NCBI RefSeq assembly: GCF_018991925.1
Contig: NW_024726235.1
Span: 2,888,641 to 2,952,640 of the forward strand
Source: Homarus americanus
Lineage: Eukaryota > Arthropoda > Malacostraca > Decapoda > Nephropidae
Direction: 5' to 3'
Length of the DNA: 64,000 nt
A model generated the notes under the pieces. That model had not been told where the DNA came from. It worked only from the letters and a program-made list of their open reading frames with translations, and ran no database searches. The position numbers and the translations under genes are program-made. Below, piece by piece: positions 36,990-48,289 of the stretch; positions within the stretch are counted from its first letter, which is position 1; every line of letters begins with the position of its first letter.

Positions 36990-37072
36990 TTTACTACTAT
37001 TACTACTACTATCTATTACTACAACTACTACTGCAACTACTAATAATATTACTACTACTACTACTACCGATA
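36990..37072. repeat. (ACT)n imperfect trinucleotide tract
   Basis: TACTACTAC-type repeats with interruptions. Confidence 0.9.
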
Positions 37073-37262
37073 CTCCTGTGGTTATTGAGATATTAAATAC
37101 TTGTATCACGATATAAAACTATTTTAAAGTACAAATCCACTTGTTATTTTTTTTACTCCCAACTAAAAATACAATTACGGTGTTGGATAGTCAATTGTCG
37201 CAGTTGTTTTCATTGTGAGGTTCGCTACAATTACCTCTGTTGGCCGGTATGTTGCTGTTGTC

Positions 37263-37263
<1 letters not shown>

Positions 37264-37305
<42 letters not shown>
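37264..37305. repeat. (CA)n microsatellite
   Basis: About 21 uninterrupted CA units. Confidence 0.97.
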
Positions 37306-37309
<4 letters not shown>

Positions 37310-37491
37310 TCGTCCTTTTTAATATAACAATTTCTGTCTACTCATGTTACTATCTGTCGTGATACACAACTGTTTATAGTGTTGATTATATGATTCGTGT
37401 TGTTATTGTCCAGGTGTTGCAACTGTTTGTATACCTGTTTTGTTTCAGCACACCTGTTGTTGACTATGTATCCCTCTTACTCCTTATTTGG

Positions 37492-37782
37492 TGACCTGTG
37501 GTGTAATGGTCAGCATGCTCGCCTCGCAAGCAAGCGGACCCGTGTTCGACCCTCAGGCTGGGTGAAACTATGCCATTTGCCTCTGTCTACCCAGCAGTAA
37601 TTGGGAACCTGGATGTTAAATCGATTTGCGGATCGTTTTCCGGGGTAATGGTTATCCAGTGCAGTTGGCGAGTTGTCCGGTCTTCTCGAACTATTCTTTG
37701 ACACTGGTTCATGTAACTCGTTAACTCAGGGTGTGGTTGTTGTGTTGGCGACAGCTTATACACCCTAAACAAATTCACTCCC
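37492..37782 (+). mobile_element. tRNA-derived SINE, copy 3
   Basis: The head reads GACCTGTGGTGTAATGGTCA (A box) and GCTCGCCTCGCAAGC. The B box is mutated to GTTCGACCCTCAGGC. The body follows copies 1 and 2 from GGGTGAAACTATG to CACCCTAAACAAATTCACTC. An internal deletion of 16 bases removes GGCAAGTTTCTTTGCG after ACTATG. The copy therefore appears older or less intact than copy 2. Confidence 0.9.
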
Positions 37783-38215
37783 ACTCAGTCAAACATTTTA
37801 GGCCACCACCTTCGATAAAACTCTTGAAAAAACCTCAGCGCCAGTCTTTACCCCGACGATAGTGATGGGACCTGAAAAGAATTACCCAAATACACTCATA
37901 TATCTCCCTCAATATCTCGAGTTGTATAGCAGAGACGAGAAAATCTTATATATTTTTTGTGGTTTATGAGATTTTTTCTGTTTTGTTGGCAACAGGAGGT
38001 AAAAAAAATAAAAGAAGGAACGAGTCTCGATATTAATTTAACGAGAGAAGAATGAAATGGATTCACTTGGGAAATCCTGGAGGGCAGACTAAGACAAAGG
38101 TGGATGATTGGTTACTCTAGGTCGATAATTCATTACCTGGACGACTTAATATGTTAGGATATGTTGTGTAAGAAGAGTGTGTGGTACTGTGGTGTAAGAA
38201 GATCTCTCAGGCTAC

Positions 38216-38440
38216 ACAGGGTAAGAGCCACACCGTAAGAGTAAGAGCCACACCGTAAGAGTAGGAGCCACACCGTAAGAGTAAGAGCCACACCTTAAGT
38301 GCCTTAAGAGCCACACTGTAAGAGTAGGAGCCTCACCGTAAGAGCAAGAACCACTCCGTAAGAGCCTTAAGAGTCACACCATAAGAGTAAGAACCACACC
38401 GTAAGAACCTCAAGAATCACACTGTAAGAATACGAACCAC
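38216..38440 (+). repeat. 20-bp GTAAGAGCCACACC array
   Basis: About ten units of GTAAGAGCCACACCGTAAGA. Units become progressively diverged rightwards, for example CCTTAAGAG and CCTCAAGAATCACAC. Confidence 0.92.
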
Positions 38441-38905
38441 TAGTTACATTTCTATCTAATCTCACAGCGTTTATTTTTATTGAAACGTGTAACAAAATAA
38501 AGTCACTGGCATCTTATCTGAACGAATACATCTGGTGATCGACTGTTACAGAGAGAAGAACTACAAGAGATAAAGAACAATACGAAAAAAAAAAAATACA
38601 CGGTTCACTAACACTGTTTTGGTTGAGGTAATGGTCCACCTTGTTAGTGTCTGGTGAGGGTAAGGACACCATCATCTCTTAAAGGTTATAGTAAGGACAT
38701 AGGACGATTCTATATTCCTTTTAAGTCTCTACCCCCACCACTATCTAGCCCCCAATCCCCTATCACCAGCCCCACCCTCGTCTCTCCCTTCAATGCCATC
38801 TGAGGGCGACAGAGTTGTGCCATCAACAGCAACAAACGCCCTTTGATGTCCAGACCGCATTCCACTCATTCATAGCATCGACGTGGGTCAGGACTCGACC
38901 TAGGA

Positions 38906-38907
<2 letters not shown>

Positions 38908-38970
<63 letters not shown>
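38908..38970. repeat. (CT)n microsatellite, about 63 bp
   Basis: About 31 uninterrupted CT units. Confidence 0.97.
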
Positions 38971-38971
<1 letters not shown>

Positions 38972-39310
38972 AAGTAATCAGTGTAATCAGTAGTGCTTTT
39001 GATGATTCTGTATCAGTTTAATTATTCCATTCTTAATTATTCCTTCCCGTCAGGTAAACAATAACAAATTAAATCTTGTCGACAGAAAATATAACATAGT
39101 ACACCTGAGTATGTTAATGAGTAATTGTCTGATGCCTAAATTAATTCAACCTACTGTTAATGTAATTTGGGCAGGTAAAGCAGATTATCAGGTAACACTT
39201 AATTCTTAATTGAACTTGCTGTTGACAGGTAACGAGATGCTCAGAGAGATGCAGTAATTCTCTTTGGTGTTTAATATTACCGTAAAAGGTTGTCAGGTAT
39301 TAAGGATTGT

Positions 39311-39366
39311 TTGGTTAGGTTAGATTAGGTTTAGTTGGGTTAGGTTAGTTGGGTTAGGTAAGGTTA
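39311..39366 (+). repeat. TTAGG-type array
   Basis: GGTTAGGTTAGATTAGG with TTGGG variants, G-rich on plus. It is directly followed by the dispersed element at 39371. Confidence 0.9.
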
Positions 39367-39370
39367 GTGT

Positions 39371-39459
39371 TAGAGGGTATAATCCTCAGGTGTAATAAGG
39401 TAGGGTGTCTAATCTTCACGTGAAATAAGGTGAGGGGTGCTTAATCTTCACGTGATCCC
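39371..39459 (+). mobile_element. Dispersed TTAATCTTCACGTGATCC element, copy B
   Basis: Two and a half internal units: TAATCCTCAGGTGTAATAAG, then TAATCTTCACGTGAAATAAG, ending TTAATCTTCACGTGATCCC. The order TTAGG array, units, GATCC end is the same as at 18.0 kb (reversed) and 50.4 kb. No coding capacity. Confidence 0.65.
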
Positions 39460-39587
39460 ACCTAAAGAGTAAATAAGCAAGACGAGTCGGTTTATGGGCG
39501 TGTTATTACCAGGTACTCAGCCTTGAACGCTTCTCCCCGCCTCGCTCCACTTCTCGGTAAATGGGATATGATAAACCGGTCGGCGGA

Positions 39588-39805
39588 GCGTGTAGTGATG
39601 GGTGGCGGGGCGTGTGGTGATGGGTGGTGTGGGGCGGGGTGTATTGTGATGGGTGGTATGGGGCGGGTCAGGGTGTGTGTGGTGGTGGGTCACGCGGTGT
39701 GTTGTGATGGTGGGTGGCGGGGTGTGTAGTGATGGGTGGCGAGGCGTGTGGTGATGGGTGGTGGTGTGGTGGGTGGTGAGGTGTGTGGTGATGGGTGGTA
39801 TGGTG
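39588..39805. repeat. GTGATGGGTGGCGGGGCGTGT array
   Basis: About ten diverged 20-24-bp units with GTGTGGTGATGGGTGG at their core. G-rich on plus with many GGG runs. Confidence 0.93.
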
Positions 39806-41375
39806 AAATTTTTACTCTCAACAAGAGCAGCAGCAGCTAAGTAACCATATTGTTATTCTGAAAGAGCCTTGTTATGACAGTCTGTCTTGTATGCTAAGAA
39901 GGACGGTGATTATGAATTATGTATGAGATTACGGGTGCATTAGTAAGGTGGGAAGGAGGGAGGATAGGGTGAATGTAGGGAGGCAGACCAAGGGTGTAAG
40001 GTAGTCCACGCACGTACAGGAGAGCTCAGGTAAGTTCCCTGACCGTGCAAATGGCGGCCATGTGCGAGACGCGAGAGAATTTTTAAAAATTTTCCCGAGT
40101 ACTGTGACAAGATGTAGCAATATAAGTTTGGGAGACATTGAGTACTGTGTCGCTGAAGTTGTGTTCGTTGTAAGGAAATTTATAGATATTTTTGAAAATT
40201 CTTGTTCCATCATTGAAAACTTTTCCAAGTAGAGCCGAGAGGTTAAGGTGCACGTAACCCTGAGCTAGGTAGGGGAAGTCATTTAACTTACCTCAATATT
40301 ACACCTCTGTGATCTCATTCCTATGCCTTGGTGAACGGCCGGACTAAATTATTACACACTCGGTCCCGAAAACCCAACCTTGTGGGTTCACGCCTCGCTG
40401 TATCTGTCAGTAGACTGGCGAGGTAAGATTGCTTCTGAATTGAATTACAAAGGGTTTGTTCGAAGTTGCACACATGCCCAAGAAATATGTACACGTATTC
40501 TTACATGTACATAGTCAGAAACTATATAACATAAATGTAATAAGTTAAATAGTGTGTATAATAAACTATATAGAGATAAGAGCACAAATCACCAACAGTG
40601 TTCCTGTGCTGACGAGGGCGCATACCAAGAGGTTAAAGAGGACGGCGTGGTGCAGGAGCCAGCGTCGTCCCCACCCCTCCAGGACACAGGTTTGAATCCC
40701 TCCATTTTAAAATCTTCACACATTTGTTAGTTTCTTCTAAATGGAGGCAACACAACACATCTCACTGGTTCTGATAAGCTACGTATACCAAAATTACATA
40801 AAAAAATAAACCCAAACTTAACCACCGCCAAACACGTCCTCTTCCCAGACAGCTTTGTGAGCTTGACTTATGAATCATTAGTAAACCTGGACCCACGTCG
40901 CCGATGGTGTGAGGGCCACAGTGCTGTTGACCTCTGCTGTCCATCATCCATTTCTAGACCGTTTCAGATTGATGGAGACCTTTCTGAATGTGCTGATGCT
41001 GAAAGAAAAATGTGATGAAGTCGAGTATTAGCATCAATGTTTGTTTATTTCATACAGCTGTTGATGAGAATTAAGTCGATGAGTTATTAATCGAATAAGA
41101 AGTATGTAAATGATAGGAAAAGGGTAACTGTAGACTGGTAGGGAACAGTCGATGCCATGAATAATTCGTGGAGCTAAGTTGACTGTGGTGAATTATTAAT
41201 GTACAGTCGATAGTTCTCACCTCCCCTCCCCCGCCCACCTCCCCTCACCAGCCACATCGCACCCTGAGCTGGTCATCCTTCAAGCCGTCGATACTGGAGG
41301 TGTTATGGTCCTCGTTTTGTAGTGCAACGTCGTCCGTCACTGGGAGCTAAGACTCGAGTTCCGCTGGTGCTTTTG

Positions 41376-41378
<3 letters not shown>
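39806..41378. other. Mostly unique 1.6-kb stretch, no gene recognised
   Basis: B-box-like words occur at about 40386 (GGGTTCACGCC) and 40690 (GGTTTGAATCCC), the second after GGCGTGGTGCAGGAGCCAGC. They may mark decayed tRNA-derived elements, but neither folds as a tRNA by eye. Frames are short and without domains. Confidence 0.5.

Positions 41379-41427
<49 letters not shown>
41379..41427. repeat. (GT)n microsatellite
   Basis: About 24 uninterrupted GT units. Confidence 0.97.
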
Positions 41428-41555
41428 CCTACATCCCTTGCTGGTCAAAACTTCAGAGTAACCCAACCCTTTGTGATGTAAACGTGTCCACCCACTAGAC
41501 CTACCTGGCAGACACGACTCGTATACTTTTTCGAGGTTATTAAGGCAAATCAGAA

Positions 41556-41568
41556 AGGTCAGAGGTCA
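41556..41568 (+). promoter_or_regulatory. Perfect DR1 (AGGTCA-G-AGGTCA)
   Basis: Two exact AGGTCA half-sites with a one-base spacer, followed by TGG. The 16 bases 41556-41571 recur with one mismatch at 41695-41710. Confidence 0.4.
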
Positions 41569-41687
41569 TGGCTAACTGAAAATCCTATAATGATACAAGG
41601 TTGTGTCGAGTATTGGTAGTTGGAGACTGGTATAACAAACTGACACTATAAAAAATTACACACCTTGTAGACCTGATTAAGTTTTGG

Positions 41688-41707
41688 AGGTCACAGGTCA
41701 AAGGTCA
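41688..41707 (+). promoter_or_regulatory. Triple AGGTCA in DR1 spacing
   Basis: Half-sites at 41688-41693, 41695-41700 and 41702-41707, all AGGTCA and each separated by one base. It is the densest nuclear-receptor-like motif cluster in the window. It could be a binding platform for RXR/USP-type dimers, or simply a remnant of a 7-bp AGGTCAN tandem repeat. Confidence 0.4.
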
Positions 41708-42785
41708 TGGGTACCTCAAGACTATATGATTGGACGGTAGTGACAGTACACATGGAGACACTGTTCAGAATCCCGAAGAAGGGGAGAGGGGAGGATTGTG
41801 GTCCGTATCACCGCTCTTTTTCCTTCTGTATTTTTTTCCTCTTAGTTCCATCTACGAGTTGGTAATCTTGTCTCGGTAGAAACTGCATTATTAAAACAAC
41901 CTCCGTGATGAAGTGTCTAGCTCGTTGTCTTGATGTTGGTTGTGTGTCGGGTTGATATTAGTGCCATGGGGGTGGGTGGAGGGGGTCAATAGTGCCGCGT
42001 GTACCTCCTGACACTTCATCACCCCTCAAGCGGTCATGGTCTAACTTATTTCTTTTTTTTTATTGTGGAAACACGTCACTTCTCTCTAACATGGGCGTGA
42101 GTGAAGGCAGTAACCTGACGGAACACAACTAACCACAGCTTCTTTATGACCACCGCGGGAGCCTAGACAGGGTAACCTTCCCTCTGTGTCTTTGGATAAC
42201 TTACATAGATTTACGTAGTTGTTCTGGGTTAAGGAATATGTAGATTTCTTTTGATTTTTAACATTGAAGAAAAAAACTCTAGTATTTGATAGGGAAATAA
42301 CGCGATTTTTTTTTAAACTTGTATAATGATTTTTTTTGGGGGGGGGGAGGGAGGTTCAAAAGAAATTGAACCAAATATTACGAATATATAAAATATTCAA
42401 CGCTGTGGAATGGTGTTATTGATATAAAATATACCCTCATGTATATACCCTCATGGTAGTGTGTGTGTGTCTGTGTGTGTGTCTGTGAGGCCGAGTGGGC
42501 GGAGGATTTGCAGCAGGAGCGAGTATTGTATTGTATTGGTCAACATCATTTGACTTCCAGATTCAGCAGCGGGTTACAGGCTTTTACAATATTGAACTGT
42601 TGGTATAGTGCTTTTAGGCCATTTATCTAAACATTTAACAAAACAACTGTAAATTTATATAACTTTAAGGACAAAAACAAAAATCCAAAATAAATTAAGA
42701 GAAAAATCATTTACATAGATCACTTCCACCATGTTTTTTTTTTGTTCTTGTACGTAAACAAAATAAACATTGACCCATTCCTTCT
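41708..42785. other. Unique sequence, no gene recognised
   Basis: Poly-T and poly-G runs at 42052-42061 and 42332-42357, and an interrupted GT/CT run at 42461-42487. No coding signal seen. Confidence 0.55.
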
Positions 42786-42858
42786 CATAACCCCCTCCCC
42801 CTCCTCCCCTTTCCCCCTCCTCCCCTTTCCCCCTCCTCCCCTTTCCCCCCTCCCCTAA
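42786..42858. repeat. 17-bp CCCCCTCCTCCCCTTTC repeat
   Basis: About four polypyrimidine units on plus; the minus strand is GGGG-rich. Confidence 0.93.
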
Positions 42859-42999
42859 ATCCAAGGACCACTCCATAGGTATTTGATATTACTTCCTTGA
42901 TTAACTTACCACCTCTTACTAGACCCCTCACCTGGGCATACTGTTTACCTGTGCTTCCTTAATTAGCGGATTGCGAGTACCTGCTTGGGAAACAGTATA

Positions 43000-43078
43000 T
43001 TGTTATTATTTTTATCATTATTATTATTACTAATATTTTTGTTTTTGTCGTTTGTGTTAATATTATTATTATTTTTAC

Positions 43079-43147
<69 letters not shown>

Positions 43148-43151
43148 ATGC

Positions 43152-43193
<42 letters not shown>
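43000..43193. repeat. (ATT)n tract joined to (GA)n
   Basis: Imperfect ATT repeats from 43000, pure (ATT)n at 43081-43146, then a (GA)n at 43156-43193. Confidence 0.97.
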
Positions 43194-43195
<2 letters not shown>

Positions 43196-43591
43196 ATCAT
43201 ATATTTTATAATAGTAACTAGACTGTATATATATTGGAATAGTTGTGCATTTATAATCCTACAAATTTGACCTTTTTTTTTTCTGTTTTTCAATATCATT
43301 TTCCACTCGGTTAATTACTCTTCTTTTTTTTAATGTATTTTATTCCATTATTCTTAAGGTATTGTGTATATATTATTGTTTATATTGTATACGGAAGGTT
43401 GGTATAATTATAGAGTAGATAATTATACAAGTTCTCGTAATTGGATGTTGATGTCCTGGCAGGTAGAGTTAATTGCGAATTACACTGATTAACTCGTAGT
43501 GTACTTAGATTTAATTACCAAATAAGTAGAATTAATTTTACGTTTGGGATGTATCGTAAATAGGTTGTTACTGATGGAGGAATATTCCTTA

Positions 43592-43623
<32 letters not shown>

Positions 43624-43730
43624 CAACGGAACTTTTGATAAATTTTGAGGCGATTTGCACTCAAAGTTGATCATGTGGAACTTTTTAACGTGTTGATTAA
43701 AGCTATCGAATCCCGTCCTCGAGTTATTAT

Positions 43731-43768
<38 letters not shown>

Positions 43769-44086
43769 AACAACATTTATAAAGCGCTACACCCGGTATT
43801 GGATTCAGCTAACTTTGTAACTGACTAACTTCTCACAGCACTTTTTCTTTTTTTTTTTACTTTACTTGAAGCTTCAATTTTGTTACATACTGTGCACGTC
43901 CGGGGCATTAAGTGCTAAGTATAAAGTGACAAACTAAGACTTGGGCTAACTTAGGGTCCTCGAGGGAGTGAGGAGAGGGTGGGGGAAGTAGGTGATGTAA
44001 GATAATTACTAAGGTATAATTTGTGGTAATGGTGTCTTCCGGCGTGGGTTCTTGTACGTGGAGAGCTCTTAGTAATATATTCTAAA
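43194..44086. other. AT-rich unique sequence with two SSRs
   Basis: (AAT)n at 43593-43622 and (AC)n at 43733-43766. No gene recognised. Confidence 0.6.
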
Positions 44087-44087
44087 G

Positions 44088-44388
44088 TTGTGGCTACAGG
44101 TATGTTTACAGGTAGGGTATATGGTTACAGGTATAGTTACAGGTTATGGTTACAGGTACTACAGGTATGGTTACAGGTATGGCTACAGGATATGGTTACA
44201 GGTATGGTTACAGGTATGGTTACAGGTTATGGTTACAGGTATGGCTACAGGATATGGTTACAGGTATAGTTACAGGTTATGGTTACAGGTATGGCTACAG
44301 GTATGGTTACAGGTTATGGTTACAGGTATGGTTACAGGATATGGTTACAGGTTATGGCTACAGGTATGGTTACAGGTATGGCTACACT
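44088..44388 (+). repeat. 12-bp GGTTACAGGTAT array
   Basis: About 25 units of 12 bp. The variants GGCTACAGG, GGTTATGG (an extra T) and ATAGTTAC are distributed non-randomly, with the pair GGTTACAGGTAT/GGCTACAGGATA recurring. The Gly-Tyr-Arg and Leu-Gln-Val frames are translations of the repeat. Confidence 0.96.
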
Positions 44389-45019
44389 TAATTTCAGTTA
44401 TGCCCTTTACTTAGCTCCTTCATTGATGTAATAATGTTAAAATAATTAGAGAGTAAGCCTGTGTAAGTACCGAGGTTGTTGGTGTCATGTAATGCTAAAA
44501 CGAGCGGCAGGACCTGTAAGACAAAACTGTTTCATTTTCCTCTATCCCTCATACCCTCTATCCTCTTCCCTCCTCCTTCCTTCTCTCTCTCATACCCTCT
44601 ATCCCTTCCTCCCTCCCTCCTTCCCTCCTTACCTTTCCTCTCTATCTCCACCCCCGCCACCCAAGGCTTCCTGGGACCAAAACTGCCACAGGTAATTAAG
44701 GCAGCGTCACCTGTCTGTGAGGGGGGTCTTGAGGAGGGGCGTCGTCCCGCTGTGTCCCCCACCTGTGAACACACCTGAAAACCTTTTATGGAAGAAATGT
44801 TTTATATTATTCAGGAACAAATACATCGAGTACTCCCCATAAAAACTGGGAATTGATCGTAACTAATAAATTGCTTATAAATTGCCACAGTTTAGATTAA
44901 ATGATGGCAATAAGAAACAAATCGATCAGCTGTAACACGTGTCAGAGAGTTAATGAGACTATATTTGGTTAGGTCTCGTCTTTGTTGTTGTACTCAATAT
45001 TGTGTTAAGGTGAGAATTT
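44389..45019. other. Mixed sequence with a CTCCCT-rich patch
   Basis: A polypyrimidine patch (CCCTCCTTCC) spans 44535-44660. The rest is unique, with no gene identified. Confidence 0.55.
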
Positions 45020-45176
45020 GATCCCTTGAGTACGGTGACTTAACCAGTGAAATATGACGAGTTAACCGTAGATTACGACGATCACAAGGTTAAGACACTA
45101 CTCTGGAAATCGTCATCGTACTCACGGGATTAAGAATCGTACTCACTGGGTTAAGAATCGTACTCACTGGGTTAAT
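45020..45176 (+). repeat. CGTACTCACTGGGTTAAGAA dispersed-motif cluster
   Basis: CGTACTCACGGGATTAAGAAT, in the shortened form GTACTCACGGGATTAAG, is followed by two direct copies of CGTACTCACTGGGTTAA about 22 bp apart. The inverted form CCCTTGAGTACG lies at about 45023, and related GAGTTAACCG and CACAAGGTTAAGACA words lie between. It belongs to the same family as the sequences at 10.3, 35.5 and 60.3 kb. Confidence 0.7.
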
Positions 45177-45690
45177 TTATTGCACGCAGGGGGTTGGTAT
45201 TATAGGGATTAATACCGCTAAAATACGCCACTTTTATAAACTTTGAGCAAGAACACTTTCGTAACATTTATACCATATTGAGTGTGGCCAAAACTGTACC
45301 ATAACCCAAAGTGATGTAGCTTTACCATTGGTCACACTAGATTTTGAATGTACAATCTCATGACTATTACTCACATCAGACATTACCAGCAGACTGTACC
45401 ATTGGGGTCTTATCAAGTGTTGGAGGCCTTGGATGTGGTGACTGACTATACCATCAGCCACAGTCTGCCACAAGCAACAGTGTCACCACCTCATTACCAA
45501 ACTTTTGTGTGGTTGAGGAGGCGAGGACGACATGTCTCCCTCGACCCCGATGTCACCCGGCCCTGACAGACATGAATCCGGCGACACGTGTGTGAATGTG
45601 TGTCTGTGTCTATGTGTGCGCGTATGTGTATGTGTGAAAGTCCCCTGTCACCTGGTAACTGTCAGGTTGTCAGCGTGAGGTCAATGCTGT

Positions 45691-45716
45691 CGGCCTCTCA
45701 TCAATGTGAGAGGCCG
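45691..45716. other. Perfect 10-bp inverted repeat
   Basis: CGGCCTCTCA and its reverse complement TGAGAGGCCG are separated by six bases, a GC-rich potential hairpin. No known RNA context. Confidence 0.45.
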
Positions 45717-45823
45717 CGGGGAAACAGTAGCTGGAGTCTTATTCCTCTGTTGTATGTTGGTGTCTCGCTGTACAAGGTTTTCATTTGATTTTTTTAATTA
45801 TCTCTTTCTTTATCTTTATCATT

Positions 45824-45848
45824 ATCTCTCTCTCTCTCTCTCTCTCTC
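45824..45848. repeat. (TC)n microsatellite
   Basis: About 12 uninterrupted units. An (AC)n at 46090-46112 and a poly-C at 46038-46049 follow. Confidence 0.95.
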
Positions 45849-46221
45849 AATAGTGTTGTACATAACCCACACACCAGAGTCACCCATCTCATCCTTATTC
45901 TTCGCTATCTCTCTATGTCCACATTTATCCGTCCCTCCGTCAAGTCCTCCATTATCCCTTTACCTTCATTCCTCATGTTCTTCTCTTTCTCTTGTAATCC
46001 TTCTAATCCCTGTTACCACGTGTAAGAGGCTTTATACCCCCCCCCCCCCTAACATCTTTAACACAATTGCTTATGTTTTTCTTTCTGTACACACACACAC
46101 ACACACACACACCTCTGGCACCTTTGTCTTCGTCCTCCTTAACTTGACTTTTTCTTCCAATAACTTTTCTGATAATTGTTTTTGTATGAATTTCTTTAGG
46201 TTATATTAATGTTTGTATTAG

Positions 46222-46316
46222 GAAGGAGAGAGGAAGAGGAGGAGGAATAGGAGGATGATTGAGGAAGAGAGGAAGAGGAGGAGGAATAGGAGGATGATTG
46301 AGGAAGAGAGGAAGAT
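46222..46316. repeat. 39-bp purine-rich tandem repeat
   Basis: GAGGAAGAGAGGAAGAGGAG and GAATAGGAGGATGATT are repeated with a 39-bp period, about 2.4 copies. Confidence 0.92.
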
Positions 46317-47124
46317 GGGTGAGTTCAAGGAAGAAGAGGGGGGGTGGGGGGAGGAAGGCTGCCTAAAGAGCACAACGCTAATTCTTGCTGATAGTTTGAT
46401 AGACAGGCTGGCTAAAGGAACCTAATGTTAAGGTTTAGTCGTTATGAGTTATTATTCGTTGTGTGTGTAGCATCTTGATATCCTATGGTGCATATCTAGC
46501 AAAACTGTTTTTTTTCTCCTCCAGCTCGTGTGTGTATAATGATTGTCGTTTGTGGTGAGTGTCGATGTGTGCCAATAGTTTGTAATATCATTTTCTCCGT
46601 CAGTTTTCCACGAACGGTCTTGCTACTTGCTACAAAGGGTGTGAGTGTATTACTGAGGTGTGTATGCCAAGATGGATGAACGTTAATAATTTTTGATCAA
46701 GTTATGTCCCGTTGTTGTCATTGCAATTATAATATTCGCAAAAAATGGTTTCCTCTTTTGTGGGGAAGATTTAAGGAAAACGAGAGAGTAGCATCTGGAA
46801 GGGGGGAACTGTCAGGGATGGGTAGGGATAGAGGGACATGTTGGAAAGGAGGGGAAGGGAGAAGGTTGGAGGATAAGTCGTCTTCAGGTGACTGTTGTGT
46901 CGGAGGTGGGAAAGTTTTATCACAGTTGTCTGTTCTCGACGGGTTGGGAGAGTCTTCACATGTCATCAGTTTCCTAGTTTTCCCACGACAGCCATCTATA
47001 AAGTTCTTCTTCTGGGAGTTGTTATATGAACTAGCTGTGTGTCTCGCCTGTAGTGAAGATTTAGGGCAGTCTACGGTCAAGTTTGTGGCAGATACTGATG
47101 ACTTTGGGTACTATGCCAAGGAAA
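46317..47124. other. Unique sequence, weak coding candidates only
   Basis: A frame from 46704 on plus stays open for 214 residues into the (CA)n tract at 47125. The non-repeat part, roughly residues 1-140, has no domain I recognise, and a minus frame is also open across 46727-47080. This is weak evidence for a gene. Confidence 0.45.
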
Positions 47125-47183
47125 ACACACACACACACACACACCTAACACACACACACACTCATAAACGCTCATTAATAAGT

Positions 47184-47215
<32 letters not shown>
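47125..47215. repeat. Compound (CA)n
   Basis: Three CA runs at 47125-47143, 47149-47161 and 47184-47215. Confidence 0.95.
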
Positions 47216-47217
<2 letters not shown>

Positions 47218-47337
47218 AGCTTTACATAAACATGAAGAGGGCGAAATTACCTTTATCGGTACTTGAGTCGGAGGATCGATGTAGCGTAATCGCAGGTGAG
47301 TCATTAAGGCAGCTGCACACAGGCAATAACCTGCCAC

Positions 47338-47620
47338 CCTGCTGCTAGTACTACTGCTGCCAGCCTGCTGCTAGTACGGCTGCCACCCTGCTATTAGTAC
47401 TGCTGCTGCCATCTTGCTACTAGGGTACTGCTGCCACCCTACTGCTACTACCATCCAATACTAGTACTACTACTACCATCTACTACTACTACTCTACTAC
47501 TACTACTACTACTGTTGCCATCCTTCTACTAGTCTAGTGCCATACTATCACACTCCTGCTACTGATGGCATCCAGTTTTATGACATACTCTTACTGCTGC
47601 TGCTGTTGGCACTATACTTT
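47338..47620. repeat. CTGCTGCTAGTACTACTGCTGCC repeat region
   Basis: CTGCTGCTAGTACTGCTGCC-like units of about 26 bp grade into (CTA)n at 47463-47515 and back into CTGCTGTTGG. It looks like a degenerate CTG/CTA trinucleotide system. The unit in the call is 23 bases by inspection of the first copy. Confidence 0.85.
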
Positions 47621-47798
47621 ACGACACTCCTGCTGTTAGTGGCACCTAACTCTGCCCCCACCAGTAGGTCACGCCCACGCCTCTGTAAAGCCATTCATTA
47701 TACGCGTTATTGGATATATCTCGTAAATTTTACATACTGCGACGTCCTTATGAGAGACCCACGCCCCCCGGGGACCTGCTGGCCATGAGCTGCTGCAC

Positions 47799-47832
<34 letters not shown>

Positions 47833-47915
47833 GTTCTGTATCTTCACGATCTTCTTTGCCTATTTGTTTGCTAATTATTCTCTCTCTCTCTCTCTCTCTC
47901 CCTCTCTCTCTCTCT
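47799..47915. repeat. (ATT)n and (CT)n pair
   Basis: (ATT)n at 47799-47832 and (CT)n with one CCT interruption at 47880-47915. Confidence 0.95.
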
Positions 47916-48004
47916 GTTAATAGTTAGCCAATCACTTTTGTTTATATCGTAAAGTCTTGTTAGTTGACCAATCACCTTCTTTGATCGGTAATCCATGCCT
48001 CCTG

Positions 48005-48007
<3 letters not shown>

Positions 48008-48043
<36 letters not shown>
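48008..48043. repeat. (AC)n microsatellite
   Basis: About 18 uninterrupted units. An interrupted (GT)n at 48230-48268 follows. Confidence 0.97.
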
Positions 48044-48045
<2 letters not shown>

Positions 48046-48289
48046 ATGCTTAACGAAATATTATAACTACAATACTTAATGATAAATTATAACAGCGTGA
48101 AGCTTAACGAGGAATTATTGAGAAGAAAATTTTTAATGTTTTGTACAAGAGTTGTAAAAGAGGGGAAGGTAATAAGCTTAGTGTGTGTGGTTTTTGTTGT
48201 TGTTTTTATCCTGGGTTAGGTGTATTGTTGTGTGTGTGTGTGAGTGAGTGTGTGTGTGTGTGTGTGTGAATTTATTATAAGCTTTAGAA

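Noticed and set aside
46704..47348. 214-residue plus frame
   Set aside because: No recognised domain, an opposing minus frame is open, and it ends in (CA)n translation. Could be tested with transcripts.
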